A DNA stretch of 64,000 nt, taken from positions 1,302,001-1,366,000 of the forward strand of contig NC_008571.1 of assembly GCF_000060345.1 (NCBI RefSeq). The letters are read 5' to 3'. Position numbers and translations under genes: made by a program. How positions within the stretch are numbered: position 1 is the first letter of the stretch; the number at the start of each line of letters is the position of its first letter. Origin of the DNA: Christiangramia forsetii KT0803 (GTDB lineage Bacteria; Bacteroidota; Bacteroidia; Flavobacteriales; Flavobacteriaceae). This document shows positions 9,961 through 19,813 of the stretch, piece after piece. A model generated the notes under the pieces. The model did no database searches. It was not told where the DNA came from and was given only the letters and a program-made list of their open reading frames with translations.

Positions 9961-10589
9961 AAGCATCCTTATTTCATTATAGGATCCATACTTCAATGGA
10001 ATTGGAACAAAGGGAGACTATGTTCATTTCTTATTACCGATGGTTAAGCCTATATCTCTGCAAAGATCCATAAAAAGTTGAGCTTCTGAAAAGACTTTAT
10101 ATTCAGCATCATTAATACAAGAGTTTTAAATTTGTTATGACGAATTAATTTTGGGTTTTTGGTTCAAGGAAAACATTCGGAAATACTGGTAAAACCGTTT
10201 AGGTTAACATATTTTTAATGAGTAAATATGGGATACACAAGGATTGTATACCCTAATCCAAAACCAAGGATACATATTTTGCCCAGCCTAAGCCTAATTT
10301 TTTTCGAACCCTGGGAAGTCCTGCCTCAATATTTACTTTCTTGTAGAGTTCTCAAAAATCCGAAAGGAAATTTCTATACATCCAAACGGTCAGGTATACT
10401 GGTTTTAATGGGGGTTTTTACCAACCCACAAAATCTTTAGTGATTTTTTATGATTCGGGAGATGGTGGAATTAGAGATTTCAAAGTTGTAAACCTCCTAA
10501 TCTCTTTGATATTTTTTTAGCTAATTCTTATAGTGTATAAAAATATAAGGATGTTATTAATCCTAAACAATATCACTGTATTGGATCAA
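9961..10589. other. Gene-poor interval
   Basis: About 630 bases with no reading frame I can support. A 70-codon open frame at 10228-10440 has no recognisable domain and unusual composition. The stretch near 10465-10520 holds a weak inverted repeat (AGAGATT/AATCTCT) before a T-run. It is probably decayed sequence next to the transposase remnant on its right. Confidence 0.5.
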
Positions 10590-10603
10590 GGGAGGCAAAA
10601 AAA

Positions 10604-10808
10604 GGCATTCTGATATTTGAAAAGCGGGATATACGGGGCTTTAAGAAGGCGCAAATCTTTTTTTACCAAAACCATTTCTAGTGTTGTGATTGCCGGACCT
10701 TTAATTTTAATCCTAGCCAAGGAATCATCCAGTTCTCCTGTCAGCATATTTTCAATGCCACACTATCCCATGATTTTAAAAAGCCGGTGAGCTCGTCAAC
10801 ACCTTTGA
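10604..10808 (-). pseudogene. Remnant of an IS256-type transposase N-terminal region
   Basis: Read leftward and allowing one frameshift, the translation runs FKGVDELTGFLKS and then GIENMLTGELDDSLARIK. This resembles the N-terminal part of IS256-family transposases of Bacteroidota, which typically have FK..EDL..FLK, then IE.ML.GELD.HL before the RNG segment. Stops flank the stretch on both sides and the rest of the enzyme is absent. The assignment rests on remembered family patterns, so it is tentative. Confidence 0.42.
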
Positions 10809-10903
10809 ATTGCTATAAAAACTCACAGTTGAATAATAATTTCCATTTACACAGTTTATAATATAGTCCTGCTTACTCTTTATTTATTTTAATTCGTGTA
10901 TGA

Positions 10904-11494
10904 CTAAATCTGGAATCCCTTCCTACCGAACAGCACAAACAAAAATGTTCTATATTCTTCGCCCAGTCTATTTCGCAGCACTCCAAAAGCTTTAGTTAAA
11001 TGCGCTTCTACGGTTTTTATTGAAACTTTTAAATACTCTGAAATTTCAAGATTGGTTAATCCCTCTTTTCTGCTAAGCAACAAAACTTCTCGACATTTTG
11101 GGGGCAAGTTTTCGATTTCTTTGGTAATTCTGGTCATGATTTTCTCCCAAGAGGTTTCGCTGTGGTATTGCACTGCCTTGTCCAAGGCTTCGAAATATTT
11201 CTGTTCTAAGGCCATGGTCGAACGGTTTTTCTTGTATTGGTTGATGAATTCGTTGTAAACGGATTTAAATAAAAAATTCTTCAGGGAGGAAGTAGCTATT
11301 TGCAATTTTCTACGTCTTTCCCATGTGCGTAAAAAGACATTCTGAATAATATCCTGAGCTAAGGCCTGGTCGTTAGTTAGTGTCAATGCATAACCGAACA
11401 GCCTTGCATTGTATAAATCGACAAGCTGAATGAATGCCTCTTCCTCTCCTTTTTTCAACCGTTCTATCAATTCGCTCATTTCATTTTCCTCCAT
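10904..11494 (-). CDS. ECF RNA polymerase sigma factor, FecI-like
   Basis: A 196-residue sigma-70 factor of the same subfamily as the one at 762-1382. Region 2 reads LFGYALTLTNDQALAQDIIQ and NVFLRTWERRRKL. Region 4 reads LPPKCREVLLLSRKEGLTNL and then the helix-turn-helix ending SIKTVEAHLTKAF. It is divergent from a second fecR, 111 bases away. It should control the second SusC/SusD locus. The paralogous pair may cross-talk, because the promoter-like element before each fecR is nearly the same. Confidence 0.93.
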   Translation of the reverse strand: MEENEMSELIERLKKGEEEAFIQLVDLYNARLFGYALTLTNDQALAQDIIQNVFLRTWERRRKLQIATSSLKNFLFKSVYNEFINQYKKNRSTMALEQKYFEALDKAVQYHSETSWEKIMTRITKEIENLPPKCREVLLLSRKEGLTNLEISEYLKVSIKTVEAHLTKAFGVLRNRLGEEYRTFLFVLFGRKGFQI

Positions 11495-11553
11495 AGTTTT
11501 ATCATTAATTATTTCATAAATATATAATTAAATGTTAAAAAAGTAAATAAAAA

Positions 11554-11583
11554 GTTAGGGTATTGGGAATTAGCTTTGTCTTA
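11554..11583 (+). promoter_or_regulatory. Candidate ECF-sigma promoter of the second fecR
   Basis: GTTAGGG (11554-11560) and TGTCTTA (11577-11583) stand 23 bases apart start to start, exactly as before the first fecR. The 16-base block AATAAAAAGTTAGGGT (11546-11561) is identical at both loci, while most of the sequence between the boxes differs. Confidence 0.6.
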
Positions 11584-11605
11584 ACTATAAAGATCCAGCC
11601 AATAT

Positions 11606-12778
11606 ATGATCGTCTCGAAACCTGAAAACCGAATTGTAAAATACCTTTTGAAAGAAGCAACTGTAGAAGATTTGAATGAATTATCCGATTGGATTTTGGT
11701 TAAAGGTAACGAACAGGTTTTTACAGAATTTGTCCGCACGCATTACGAAATAAATACTGCTATGGTGAAACCGGATGTTAAACAAATTAAGGAAATTCTT
11801 AAAAAAAGAATGAAAAGAGATAAATACGTGTTTCCCTACCGAAAAGTTCGATCGTTAATGAAATATGCAGCCGTCGGTCTTGTGTTTTTGGTTCTCGGCT
11901 ATTTTTTCCAGCAGAATCAAGGCAATAACCCAGGTAAAATTGAACCCAAGGAAGAAGCCATCACCATCACTCTGGATAATGGAACTGTTAAAACCTTAGA
12001 TCCCTTAATGTTTGGAGAAGTAAAGGATGCCCATGGCAATGTAATCGGTACTCAATATATGTCTAAATTGACATATGCGAAATCCGTTGACCCTATTACT
12101 AAAGATCCTGAGGTAAATAAAATTGTTTACAATACTTTAAAAGTACCTTACGGCCGACGCTTCGATGTAACCCTGTCCGATGGGACACAAGTTTTTTTGA
12201 ACTCTGGTACCTCTTTGCGGTATCCGGTGCAGTTTTTAGAGGGATTTGACCGAACCGTTTTTTTGACTGGAGAAGCTTATTTCAATGTAACGAAAGACAA
12301 GAAGCATCCTTTTATGGTTTATGCGGATGAACTAAATATTAAAGTGTTGGGAACCAGTTTCAACGTATCTCATTATCCCGAAGACTCAAATATAAATACT
12401 GTTCTGGTCGAGGGATCGGTTGAAATCAATACTAGAGTTAAAGATAGAAAACATGAGGAAGGAATCGTTCTAGAGCCTGGCTTTAAGGCCGAGTGGCAGA
12501 AAGCAGGAAATGACATTACCATCCAAAGTGTAGATACCGAAATCTATACCGCCTGGATACAGGGCAAACTTATTTTTCGCAACACAAGTTTCCTAAAAAT
12601 TAGACATGCTTTGGAACGAAAATACAACGTATCCATACAGAACTTAAACAAAGATCTTGATAAGCAACTGTTCGATGCCACTTTCGATATTGAAACTATT
12701 GAAGATGTCTTGGAATCGTTTAATAAAAGCTATGCATTCAAGTACGAAATAGAAAATAATAAAGTATTTATCCGGTAA
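11606..12778 (+). CDS. FecR-family anti-sigma factor with DUF4974 domain
   Basis: A 390-residue membrane signalling protein paralogous to the one at 1468. A cytoplasmic N-terminal part of about 80 residues precedes a membrane segment near 85-103 (MKYAAVGLVFLVLGYFF). The periplasmic FecR domain contains VPYGRRFDVTLSDGTQVFLN and FLTGEAYFNVTKD. The C-terminal DUF4974 domain includes the FDATFDIETIEDVL stretch. It is expected to regulate the divergent sigma factor in response to the STN domain of the receptor that follows 90 bases downstream. Confidence 0.93.
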   Translation: MIVSKPENRIVKYLLKEATVEDLNELSDWILVKGNEQVFTEFVRTHYEINTAMVKPDVKQIKEILKKRMKRDKYVFPYRKVRSLMKYAAVGLVFLVLGYFFQQNQGNNPGKIEPKEEAITITLDNGTVKTLDPLMFGEVKDAHGNVIGTQYMSKLTYAKSVDPITKDPEVNKIVYNTLKVPYGRRFDVTLSDGTQVFLNSGTSLRYPVQFLEGFDRTVFLTGEAYFNVTKDKKHPFMVYADELNIKVLGTSFNVSHYPEDSNINTVLVEGSVEINTRVKDRKHEEGIVLEPGFKAEWQKAGNDITIQSVDTEIYTAWIQGKLIFRNTSFLKIRHALERKYNVSIQNLNKDLDKQLFDATFDIETIEDVLESFNKSYAFKYEIENNKVFIR

Positions 12779-12868
12779 CCCAAAACTAGTCTCTATATAC
12801 AAAATTATTAAACCAATAATTACTTCCTATAGTTTGAATATTATTACCAATTTAAAGAATGTTAAATT

Positions 12869-15800
12869 ATGAAAAACTCTTATTTTATCGATTGTATTAT
12901 ACCATATCAACTAAAGGTTGACCTGAAAATGAAACTTACAGTGTTTCTAACTATAGTTACCCTCTTTCAAATTCATGCGAATACCTACTCCCAGAATAAG
13001 AAAATCACCTTGTATATGCCAAATGCGACTGTGGCTGAAGTTATCCGAGAAATAGAGTCCCATTCCGATTTCAAATTTTTATTAAATAGAAAGGAGGTGG
13101 CCTTAGATAAAGAGGTTTCCATAAAGATGGAAAAACAAAAAATTGAAACAGTGCTTACGGAACTGTTTTCAGATACAAATGTGGAATGGCAAGTGGTAAA
13201 TAAGCAGATAATTTTAAAAAAACGAAAGGCCGAAGGGAATTTTTCCCAGGATTCGACAAGTAACACTGTGAATAAACTTAACGCCCAATTTATGGTGTCG
13301 GGTAAGGTGACAAATCAAGATGGTTTGCCTCTGCCTGGCGTTAATGTTATAATTAAAGGAAGTTCTGCAGGAACTCAAACAGATTTTGATGGAAATTATT
13401 CTATTGAAGCTTTTCAAGAAGACATATTAATATTTTCATTCGTCGGATTGCAAACTACTGAATATCCGGTGGGTGATGGAAGAACTATAAATGTCGTGAT
13501 GAGCCCGGATTCAGCAACTCTGGAAGAAGTTGTTGTTACGGCTCTTGGAGTAAAAAGTACTCCCCGGTCAGTCAGCTATGCTGTGGAGAATGTGACCGCA
13601 GAGGACATTGAAAATACTGGAGAAACCAATCTTGTTAATTCGCTAGCATCGAAAGCAGCAGGTGTTAGTGTTGTAAGTTCTTCGGGTTCTGTTGGAGCTT
13701 CTTCTAATATAAGAATTAGAGGTAATACTTCTATCAATCGATCAAATAGCCCATTGTTTATTGTGGATGGTGTGCCAATTGATAATTCATCAGTAGGGAA
13801 TGGGACAGGAGGTGCAGACAATTCCAATAGAGCAATAGATATAAATCAAAACGATATTGCTTCCATTGATGTGTTAAAAGGAACAGCTGCTCAAACCCTC
13901 TATGGACTTAGAGCCGCAAATGGTGTTATTATCATTACCACAAAAAAAGGTCAAACTGGTGCGCCCACCGTGGCGGTTTCATCGACGATTCAATTTAGTG
14001 AAGTAAGTCAACTGCCTAACCTACAAAAAGAATTTGCACAAGGACGACCTATTGATGGAGTTACTACATATAGGGGGCCCGAGACTGGTGACGGGTTTAG
14101 TTGGGGGCCAAGAATTTCTAGTCTAGAATATGACGGGGATACCTCTTACCCATATAGTAGATTTGGACGTCTGGTTCCTGAAGGAGAAGGTAATGGAATG
14201 CCTGCTAATGCATACGATCACTACGATTTTTTTGTTACAGGTGTCCTTAATGAGGAAAATGTTTCTGTTCGAGGAGGTTCAGACAGAATTAAATACTATG
14301 TGTCTGGAGGACTACTAAATCAAACAGGAATTGTTCCAGTGGAAGAATTTAATAGAAAGTCATTTAGAGCTGATGTTAGTGCAAAACTAAGAGATGATTT
14401 TGAACTTTCTGCAAGTGGAAATTATGTTACATCAGGAGGAAGTAGAGTACAGAGAGGATCAAATGTATCAGGTGTAATGCTTGGTTTACTAAGAACTACA
14501 CCCTCCTTTGATAACGGTAATGGTTTAACTGGTAGAGATGCAGCAAATACAACAAGTACATATCTATTACCAGATGGCGGCCAGAGAAGTTATCGCGCCG
14601 GAATTTATGATAATCCATACTGGACTGTTGCAAAAAACCCTTCTACAGATGATGTAAAACGTTTTATTGGACGTTTATCATTTGAATACAGACCTCTGGA
14701 CTGGGCTACCCTTCGAGGAACATTAGGTTATGATCAATATTCAGATGTTAGAAAAGCAGGGGTGGATATTAACTCTGCCGGTAACCCACAAGGTCAGGTT
14801 TCAGATCTAACACTTTTTAGTGAGGATATAAATTCACAGCTATTATTACTCATTGAAAAAGACATATCAGATGATATAACTTTTAATGGTGTGTTCGGTT
14901 ATGACGGATTCAAGACAGAATCATTAACACGTCAAGCAATTGGAAATAATTTGACTATACCAGGTTTCTTTCATGTTTCCAACACGGCCAGTCAGTCAGT
15001 TTTTGAAGATGTTGGAAGAAAACAACTGGATGCTTTATTAGCAGATATTAAACTGGGATATAATAATATGTTATTTATAAATGGAGCTTTTCGGAATGAC
15101 TGGTCCTCAACTTTACCTGATGACAACAATGATTTCATATCCTATAGTGTCGGAGGTTCCTTTGTGTTCTCTGAATTACTGAAACCAGGTTTTTTAAATT
15201 ACGCGAAATTAAGAGGGTCGTATGGTAAAACCGGTAATGATGCTCCAGCGTTCGGTACGCTAACTTATTACAATGCAGCAAATGCTGGACCAGGCGGTTT
15301 TGTAAGTGGTAACCAATTCCCAATATTCTCAACTGTAGCTTTTGAAAGAGCTGAGCAATTAGGAAATGCTGAAATAAGACCCGAATCTACTAAAGAATAT
15401 GAATTAGGCGCCGAGTTTAGATTTTGGGATTCGAGGTTCAGGTTGGATCTTACTTATTATAATAAAGAGACTACAGATCAAATTATATCGGTAGATCAAC
15501 CAGCAGTAACAGGTTTTACATCACGAGTAATTAATGCTGGGGTCATCTCCAATGAAGGATGGGAAGTTTTAGGTTTTATTAATCCTATAAGAACCGACAA
15601 TTTCAATTGGAATATTGATATAAATTGGACTACTTATGAAAATACCACATTAAAACTTGCAGAAAATGTAGAATCAGTAACGTTGCAGGATATAAGCGCT
15701 TCATCCAGAGTTATAGTTGGGGAATCATATGGTGTAATTTTTGGTTCGAGATTCGCAAGAAATGAGAATGGGGATTTATTAATAGATGATAGTGGATACC

Positions 15801-16390
15801 CTCTGGTAGATACAGAAGAAGGCGTAATTGGTGATCCCATCCCAGATTGGAACGCGGGAATAAGAAACACATTGTCTTACAAAAATTTCTCATTATCAGC
15901 TTTATTAGATGTAAGGCAAGGGGGAGATGTTTGGTGTGGTACCTGTGCAGTTATTGATTATTTTGGTACCTCACAGGTTACAGCTGAGCAAAGGACAATT
16001 ACAGATTATGTTTTTGAAGGGGTTAACGTAAATACGGGTCAACCTAATACGACAGAAGTTGCGTTAGCCAATCCTGAAAATGGAATTAATTCTTATCGCT
16101 GGACACGTTATGGGTTTGGGGGTGTAAATGAAGATTATGTATTCGATACATCCTGGGTAAGGTTAAGGGAAGCAAGCCTCACTTATCAGCTTCCAAGTTC
16201 CCTTCTTGACGCCACATTTTTGAACTCTGGTTCAATAACTGCCTCTGGAAGAAATTTATTTTTGATTACTGATTATCCCGGAGTCGATCCAGAAACTAAC
16301 CTCACGGGAGCCAGTAATGCGATAGGGTTAGATTACTTCAACCAGCCGAATACAAAAAGTTATGCATTAACGTTCAAACTTAATTTTTAA
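12869..16390 (+). CDS. SusC/RagA-type TonB-dependent receptor with STN signalling domain
   Basis: A 1173-residue receptor. The domain order is signal region (about 1-45), STN domain (about 48-120), carboxypeptidase-regulatory-like domain (about 148-220, VSGKVTNQDGLPLPGVNVII), TonB-box-like EEVVVTALG near 220, plug (IRIRGNTSINRSNSPLFIVD) and a barrel ending LTFKLNF. It is longer than the paralogue at 2751 and differs in the barrel, so the substrate is probably different. Two close cysteines occur in a likely extracellular loop (DVWCGTCAVID), unusual for a SusC barrel. The SusD partner begins 12 bases downstream. Confidence 0.95.
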   Translation: MKNSYFIDCIIPYQLKVDLKMKLTVFLTIVTLFQIHANTYSQNKKITLYMPNATVAEVIREIESHSDFKFLLNRKEVALDKEVSIKMEKQKIETVLTELFSDTNVEWQVVNKQIILKKRKAEGNFSQDSTSNTVNKLNAQFMVSGKVTNQDGLPLPGVNVIIKGSSAGTQTDFDGNYSIEAFQEDILIFSFVGLQTTEYPVGDGRTINVVMSPDSATLEEVVVTALGVKSTPRSVSYAVENVTAEDIENTGETNLVNSLASKAAGVSVVSSSGSVGASSNIRIRGNTSINRSNSPLFIVDGVPIDNSSVGNGTGGADNSNRAIDINQNDIASIDVLKGTAAQTLYGLRAANGVIIITTKKGQTGAPTVAVSSTIQFSEVSQLPNLQKEFAQGRPIDGVTTYRGPETGDGFSWGPRISSLEYDGDTSYPYSRFGRLVPEGEGNGMPANAYDHYDFFVTGVLNEENVSVRGGSDRIKYYVSGGLLNQTGIVPVEEFNRKSFRADVSAKLRDDFELSASGNYVTSGGSRVQRGSNVSGVMLGLLRTTPSFDNGNGLTGRDAANTTSTYLLPDGGQRSYRAGIYDNPYWTVAKNPSTDDVKRFIGRLSFEYRPLDWATLRGTLGYDQYSDVRKAGVDINSAGNPQGQVSDLTLFSEDINSQLLLLIEKDISDDITFNGVFGYDGFKTESLTRQAIGNNLTIPGFFHVSNTASQSVFEDVGRKQLDALLADIKLGYNNMLFINGAFRNDWSSTLPDDNNDFISYSVGGSFVFSELLKPGFLNYAKLRGSYGKTGNDAPAFGTLTYYNAANAGPGGFVSGNQFPIFSTVAFERAEQLGNAEIRPESTKEYELGAEFRFWDSRFRLDLTYYNKETTDQIISVDQPAVTGFTSRVINAGVISNEGWEVLGFINPIRTDNFNWNIDINWTTYENTTLKLAENVESVTLQDISASSRVIVGESYGVIFGSRFARNENGDLLIDDSGYPLVDTEEGVIGDPIPDWNAGIRNTLSYKNFSLSALLDVRQGGDVWCGTCAVIDYFGTSQVTAEQRTITDYVFEGVNVNTGQPNTTEVALANPENGINSYRWTRYGFGGVNEDYVFDTSWVRLREASLTYQLPSSLLDATFLNSGSITASGRNLFLITDYPGVDPETNLTGASNAIGLDYFNQPNTKSYALTFKLNF

Positions 16391-16402
16391 TTAAAAAATA
16401 CT

Positions 16403-17782
16403 ATGAAATATTACAAATTAACAACAGTATTTTTCACAGTTTTATTTAGCATCTCGCTATTGGTTTCCTGTGAATATGATGACCTGAACCAAGATCCAAC
16501 AAGGCCTGGGGGAGAAAGCGTGCCATTAGTTGCAATCGTTCCTGCAATGCAAACCCAAACTCACCGAAATATTGTTTCTGAACTTGGGAGATATGCAGGT
16601 ATAATTATGCAGCAATGGCAGGGTTTTGACGCTCAGCAACTTGAGTACACCTCTTATGTAATTGGGGAAAGTGAACCGGATGCTGTGTGGAATCTCGGTT
16701 TTTACACAGGATCCATGCGCGATGCCGCAGATATTATTGAACGTGCTACAATGACAAATGCTTTAAACACAAGAGGAATTGCAAAAATATATATGGCGAT
16801 TAATCTGGGGTTAGTTACCAATGCTTGGGGGGATGTCCCTTATTCTGAGGCATTTTTAGGACAAGAAAATCTATCTCCAAAATACGATGATCAGGAAGAA
16901 ATTTATGCTTCAATCCAAATGCTTCTTTCCGAAGCAATAGATGATCTTAATGCGGACGATATTTCTGGTATTCAAGGTGATTTATTAAATGGGAGTAACG
17001 AACAGTGGATAAGTGCAGCTCATTCTTTGAAAGCTAGGTTTTATCTTGAACAAACCAGCGTAAATCCCAATGCTGCACAATTAGCCCTTGACGAATTAGA
17101 TATGGCCGTTTCCAGCAATACAGAACAACTGAACTTTCAATTTGAAAATACTCAAAACGGTGGAAATCCACTTGCTTTGTTTGGCTTCCAAAGAATTAAT
17201 ACTATAATAATTGATGATTTCTTTGTCAATTTAATGATGGGAGATCCAAGAATGGACTTATATATGACTGAGATAGATGGGGGGAATTTCCTTTATTTCC
17301 AAGCTAATAATCCTGATTTATTTTGGGCTCAATTGAATAGTCCAAGTCCAGTGATTAGTTACTCAGAAACGAAGTTTATTGAAGCGGAAGCTTTAGCAAG
17401 AACTGGGGAGGATGGAACAGAAGCCTTAGAAGAAGCGGTAAGGGCTAATATGACGTATTTAGGAATTACTTCATCTGAAATTGACGAGTATTTAAATAAT
17501 CTGCCATCTATAAGTATTCAAACCATCATTCTTGAAAAATATAAGGCTATGTATGGACAAGCCCCGATGCAGGTATGGAATGATTATAGAAGGACAGGTT
17601 TTCCCGATCTAATTCCTAATGCAAATGGAGTAAATCCATTAAATCCATCCGGTATAGTTCCTAGAAGATTATTGTATACGATATCCCAAAGATTATCAAA
17701 CCCAAATGAGTATCAAGCAGCTATAGATTCCCAGGGAGGTCATCTTCTTGATGATGATATATGGGTTTTTCCTATAAATTAA
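16403..17782 (+). CDS. SusD/RagB-family outer-membrane lipoprotein (SusD-like type 2)
   Basis: A 459-residue lipoprotein with lipobox region SLLVSCEYDDLNQDPTRPGG. The DLNQDPT-type start after the Cys, the helical domain (RFYLEQTSVNPNAAQLALDE region) and the C-terminal VWNDYRRTGFPDL motif are typical of the SusD-like_2 subgroup, which often pairs with long STN-type SusC receptors. It is the cell-surface substrate-binding partner of the preceding receptor. The 12-base gap supports one operon. Confidence 0.9.
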   Translation: MKYYKLTTVFFTVLFSISLLVSCEYDDLNQDPTRPGGESVPLVAIVPAMQTQTHRNIVSELGRYAGIIMQQWQGFDAQQLEYTSYVIGESEPDAVWNLGFYTGSMRDAADIIERATMTNALNTRGIAKIYMAINLGLVTNAWGDVPYSEAFLGQENLSPKYDDQEEIYASIQMLLSEAIDDLNADDISGIQGDLLNGSNEQWISAAHSLKARFYLEQTSVNPNAAQLALDELDMAVSSNTEQLNFQFENTQNGGNPLALFGFQRINTIIIDDFFVNLMMGDPRMDLYMTEIDGGNFLYFQANNPDLFWAQLNSPSPVISYSETKFIEAEALARTGEDGTEALEEAVRANMTYLGITSSEIDEYLNNLPSISIQTIILEKYKAMYGQAPMQVWNDYRRTGFPDLIPNANGVNPLNPSGIVPRRLLYTISQRLSNPNEYQAAIDSQGGHLLDDDIWVFPIN

Positions 17783-17828
17783 ATACAATTCGAAAATTTA
17801 ATAATTAAAAATCTTAAAAATCCAACTT

Positions 17829-18308
17829 ATGAAAATTTTAAAATTATCAGCAATTCTAATTTTTATGCTTTTAGCAACCGGACAAATTTATAGCCAAAAT
17901 ATGGAGGCAGAAAAGGAGGCTGTAAAAAGCGTCATGAAAAATTACAAGAATGCTATGCAGAATCTAACAACCAAGGGTACATTTGAATTATTCACCAAGG
18001 ACTCTCATATTTTTGAATCGGGCGGCGTTGAAGGATCGTATGCAAACTATATAGAGCATCATATAGGGCCGGAATTAGGTCATTTCAATAAATTTGAATA
18101 TTCAGATTATAAAATTGACGTGCAGGTAGACGCTCCGTATGCTTTTACCACCGAAACTTATATTTATACCATTGTCACCAAATCGGACGAAAACAGCGAG
18201 TCAAAAACTATAAAGAAAAAAGGTGTAGCGACTTCTGTTCTTAAAAAGATAGACGGTAATTGGAAAATAATTAAAATGCATTCATCTTCAAGAACCCCAA
18301 AAAAATAA
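17829..18308 (+). CDS. Secreted NTF2-like (SnoaL/DUF4440-type) protein
   Basis: A 159-residue protein with a clear signal peptide (about 1-22, ending QIYSQ). The mature part looks like a small NTF2-like alpha/beta barrel: an N-terminal helix (EAVKSVMKNYKNAMQNLTTK), the FTKDSHIFESGG strand pair, and a C-terminal GNWKIIKMHSSSR strand characteristic of the fold. Such proteins bind small ligands or act as accessory enzymes, and the role here is unknown. It follows susD by 46 bases and may use the imported substrate. A terminator-like hairpin follows. Confidence 0.72.
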   Translation: MKILKLSAILIFMLLATGQIYSQNMEAEKEAVKSVMKNYKNAMQNLTTKGTFELFTKDSHIFESGGVEGSYANYIEHHIGPELGHFNKFEYSDYKIDVQVDAPYAFTTETYIYTIVTKSDENSESKTIKKKGVATSVLKKIDGNWKIIKMHSSSRTPKK

Positions 18309-18332
18309 TATTAAAAAGTAAGAAATATTTAC

Positions 18333-18371
18333 AAAGCGATAGTGGTTGAATACAATGATTATCGCTTTATT
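18333..18371 (+). terminator. Hairpin after the NTF2-like gene
   Basis: AAAGCGATA (18333-18341) pairs perfectly with TATCGCTTT (18360-18368), with an 18-base loop, followed by a short T/A stretch. It may only partly terminate, since the PepSY gene begins 12 bases later. Confidence 0.5.
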
Positions 18372-18382
18372 ACCAAATAATT

Positions 18383-19102
18383 ATGGTAAAAAGAAAAACA
18401 GCCCTGAAGATAAGACAGGCACATAGATACCTGGGTATTTTTATAGGTATACAATTTATAATGTGGACTGTAAGTGGTTTATACTTCAGCTGGACCGATA
18501 TAGATGAAATACACGGAGATCAATTTCTTAAAACAGAAATGAAACATCCCAATTTCTCAGGGCTTGGAAGTCCCACAGAATTTAATCCTGAAATTGAGAT
18601 GAATTCTTTACAATTGAAAGAAGTTGCAGGCGAACCTTATTACTGGATTAACGAGGAAATTCTTCAGAATGCCAGGACAGGAGAAATTAAAGAATCCCTT
18701 TCCGAAACAGAAGCTGTTGAAGTTGCTAATCAACATATAATTGATGAATTGGAAGTGACCGGGGTAGAAAGAATAACTTCTACTGGAAAACATCATGAAT
18801 ATCGTGGCAGACCTCTTCCAGCTTACGTGATTTCTTATAATACATCTGAGGATATTAGAGCTTATGTCTCTGAAACTGATGGAGCTTTTAGAACTCTAAG
18901 GCACCGAGATTGGCGCTGGTTCGATTTTTTATGGATGACTCATACAATGGATTACGAAGGCCGGGATAATTTTAATAATTTAATATTAAGAGCATTTTCC
19001 TTACTTGGTCTTATTACGGTTTTAAGTGGATTCTTGCTATGGTATACCTCATCTCCAACAATTAGGAAATTCACGAATAAAAAGAAGAAAAAGAAAACTT
19101 GA
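18383..19102 (+). CDS. PepSY-domain membrane protein
   Basis: A 239-residue protein beginning with a basic segment and the membrane stretch RYLGIFIGIQFIMWTVSGLY (about 16-35), then a periplasmic PepSY-type region, and a second membrane segment near 205-225 (LRAFSLLGLITVLSGFLLWY). The order TM, PepSY, DWRWFDFLWMTHTMDYEGRD, TM is that of PepSY-associated membrane proteins often found next to TonB receptors for iron or other metals. It may serve electron transfer or metal reduction after uptake, but the sequence does not prove this. The C-terminus is strongly lysine rich. Confidence 0.82.
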   Translation: MVKRKTALKIRQAHRYLGIFIGIQFIMWTVSGLYFSWTDIDEIHGDQFLKTEMKHPNFSGLGSPTEFNPEIEMNSLQLKEVAGEPYYWINEEILQNARTGEIKESLSETEAVEVANQHIIDELEVTGVERITSTGKHHEYRGRPLPAYVISYNTSEDIRAYVSETDGAFRTLRHRDWRWFDFLWMTHTMDYEGRDNFNNLILRAFSLLGLITVLSGFLLWYTSSPTIRKFTNKKKKKKT

Positions 19103-19173
19103 AATAATATACATTTTTAATAATTTTATTTAGAATATTAAAGTTGCTAGAAGTATTCTGAATTGATTAGCCG

Positions 19174-19207
19174 AAAAAGGCTGTTTACTTCTAAGCAGCC
19201 TTTTTTT
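19174..19207 (+). terminator. Rho-independent terminator
   Basis: AAAAAGGCTG (19174-19183) pairs with CAGCCTTTTT (19196-19205) and runs into seven Ts. It ends the second SusC/SusD locus. Confidence 0.88.
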
Positions 19208-19813
19208 AATCTTGGAGGATAAATTGTAAGCTTCCTCTAAATAATTAAGTTTCACGTAATTTATAGCTGATATTCTGCCTATTGAATCTTACGATTATTA
19301 GTGGCCGTAATCCACCATTTGAATTTATGTATGTTCTCTTGGCTGGTTGATATTCTCAAAATTCGGATGACATTGTCTATTTTAATCTTCCTGAGTTTCT
19401 ATGCGATTAATCCGATTTTTAGCATCCAAACTACATGGTGATTGGTAAGGAAAATTATTTCAATGTGTACCTTTAGCTATTTGGATTCATCGGAAACCTT
19501 TAATTGCCCCTGTCCCCACCATTTGAAATAACAGCAGTACTGATGCCATGCTTACGACCGATGCCGGTGGCGGGTTCTGTTATTTGCATTTTACCGCGAT
19601 GAAAAATTTATTTTTCCTTTAAAAACATCTTCTTTAAATTTTAAAATTCACACAAAATATATTTCCAATTTCTTAAAAAAAGAATAAAGTTATGGGGTTC
19701 AGAACACCTTTTAGATAAAACATAAATTATTTATAATCAATTAATGAAGCATATGAACATTCTTTAAGACCTATTTAAAATTATTAGAAACCTTCACAAG
19801 TCTTATCTCATTT
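19208..19813. other. Non-coding stretch with transposase debris
   Basis: About 600 bases with no intact gene. The right-central part contains the IS3-like remnant listed separately. A second short leftward stretch near 19330-19380 reads ENIHKFKWWITATNNRK, which echoes the FKWW of that remnant and may be another broken copy. The last 170 bases are very A/T rich and end at the operator of the next operon. Confidence 0.45.
19440..19625 (-). pseudogene. Remnant of an IS3-type OrfA (transposase helix-turn-helix protein)
   Basis: Read leftward with a frameshift, the translation gives EPATGIGRKHGISTAV and then YFKWWGQGQLKVSDESK. IS3-family OrfA proteins have the order ...G.S..E..RKHGIS.ATFYKWR.KYGGMEVSD.KRLK..., so the helix-turn-helix and the tryptophan region can be aligned in sequence. 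Frame change, stops and lack of OrfB show that it is dead. The call depends on a remembered pattern. Confidence 0.42.

Noticed and set aside
10228-10440. A 70-codon open frame in the gene-poor interval
   Set aside because: No domain, signal peptide or conserved motif is visible, and it lies next to decayed transposase sequence. I treat it as chance.
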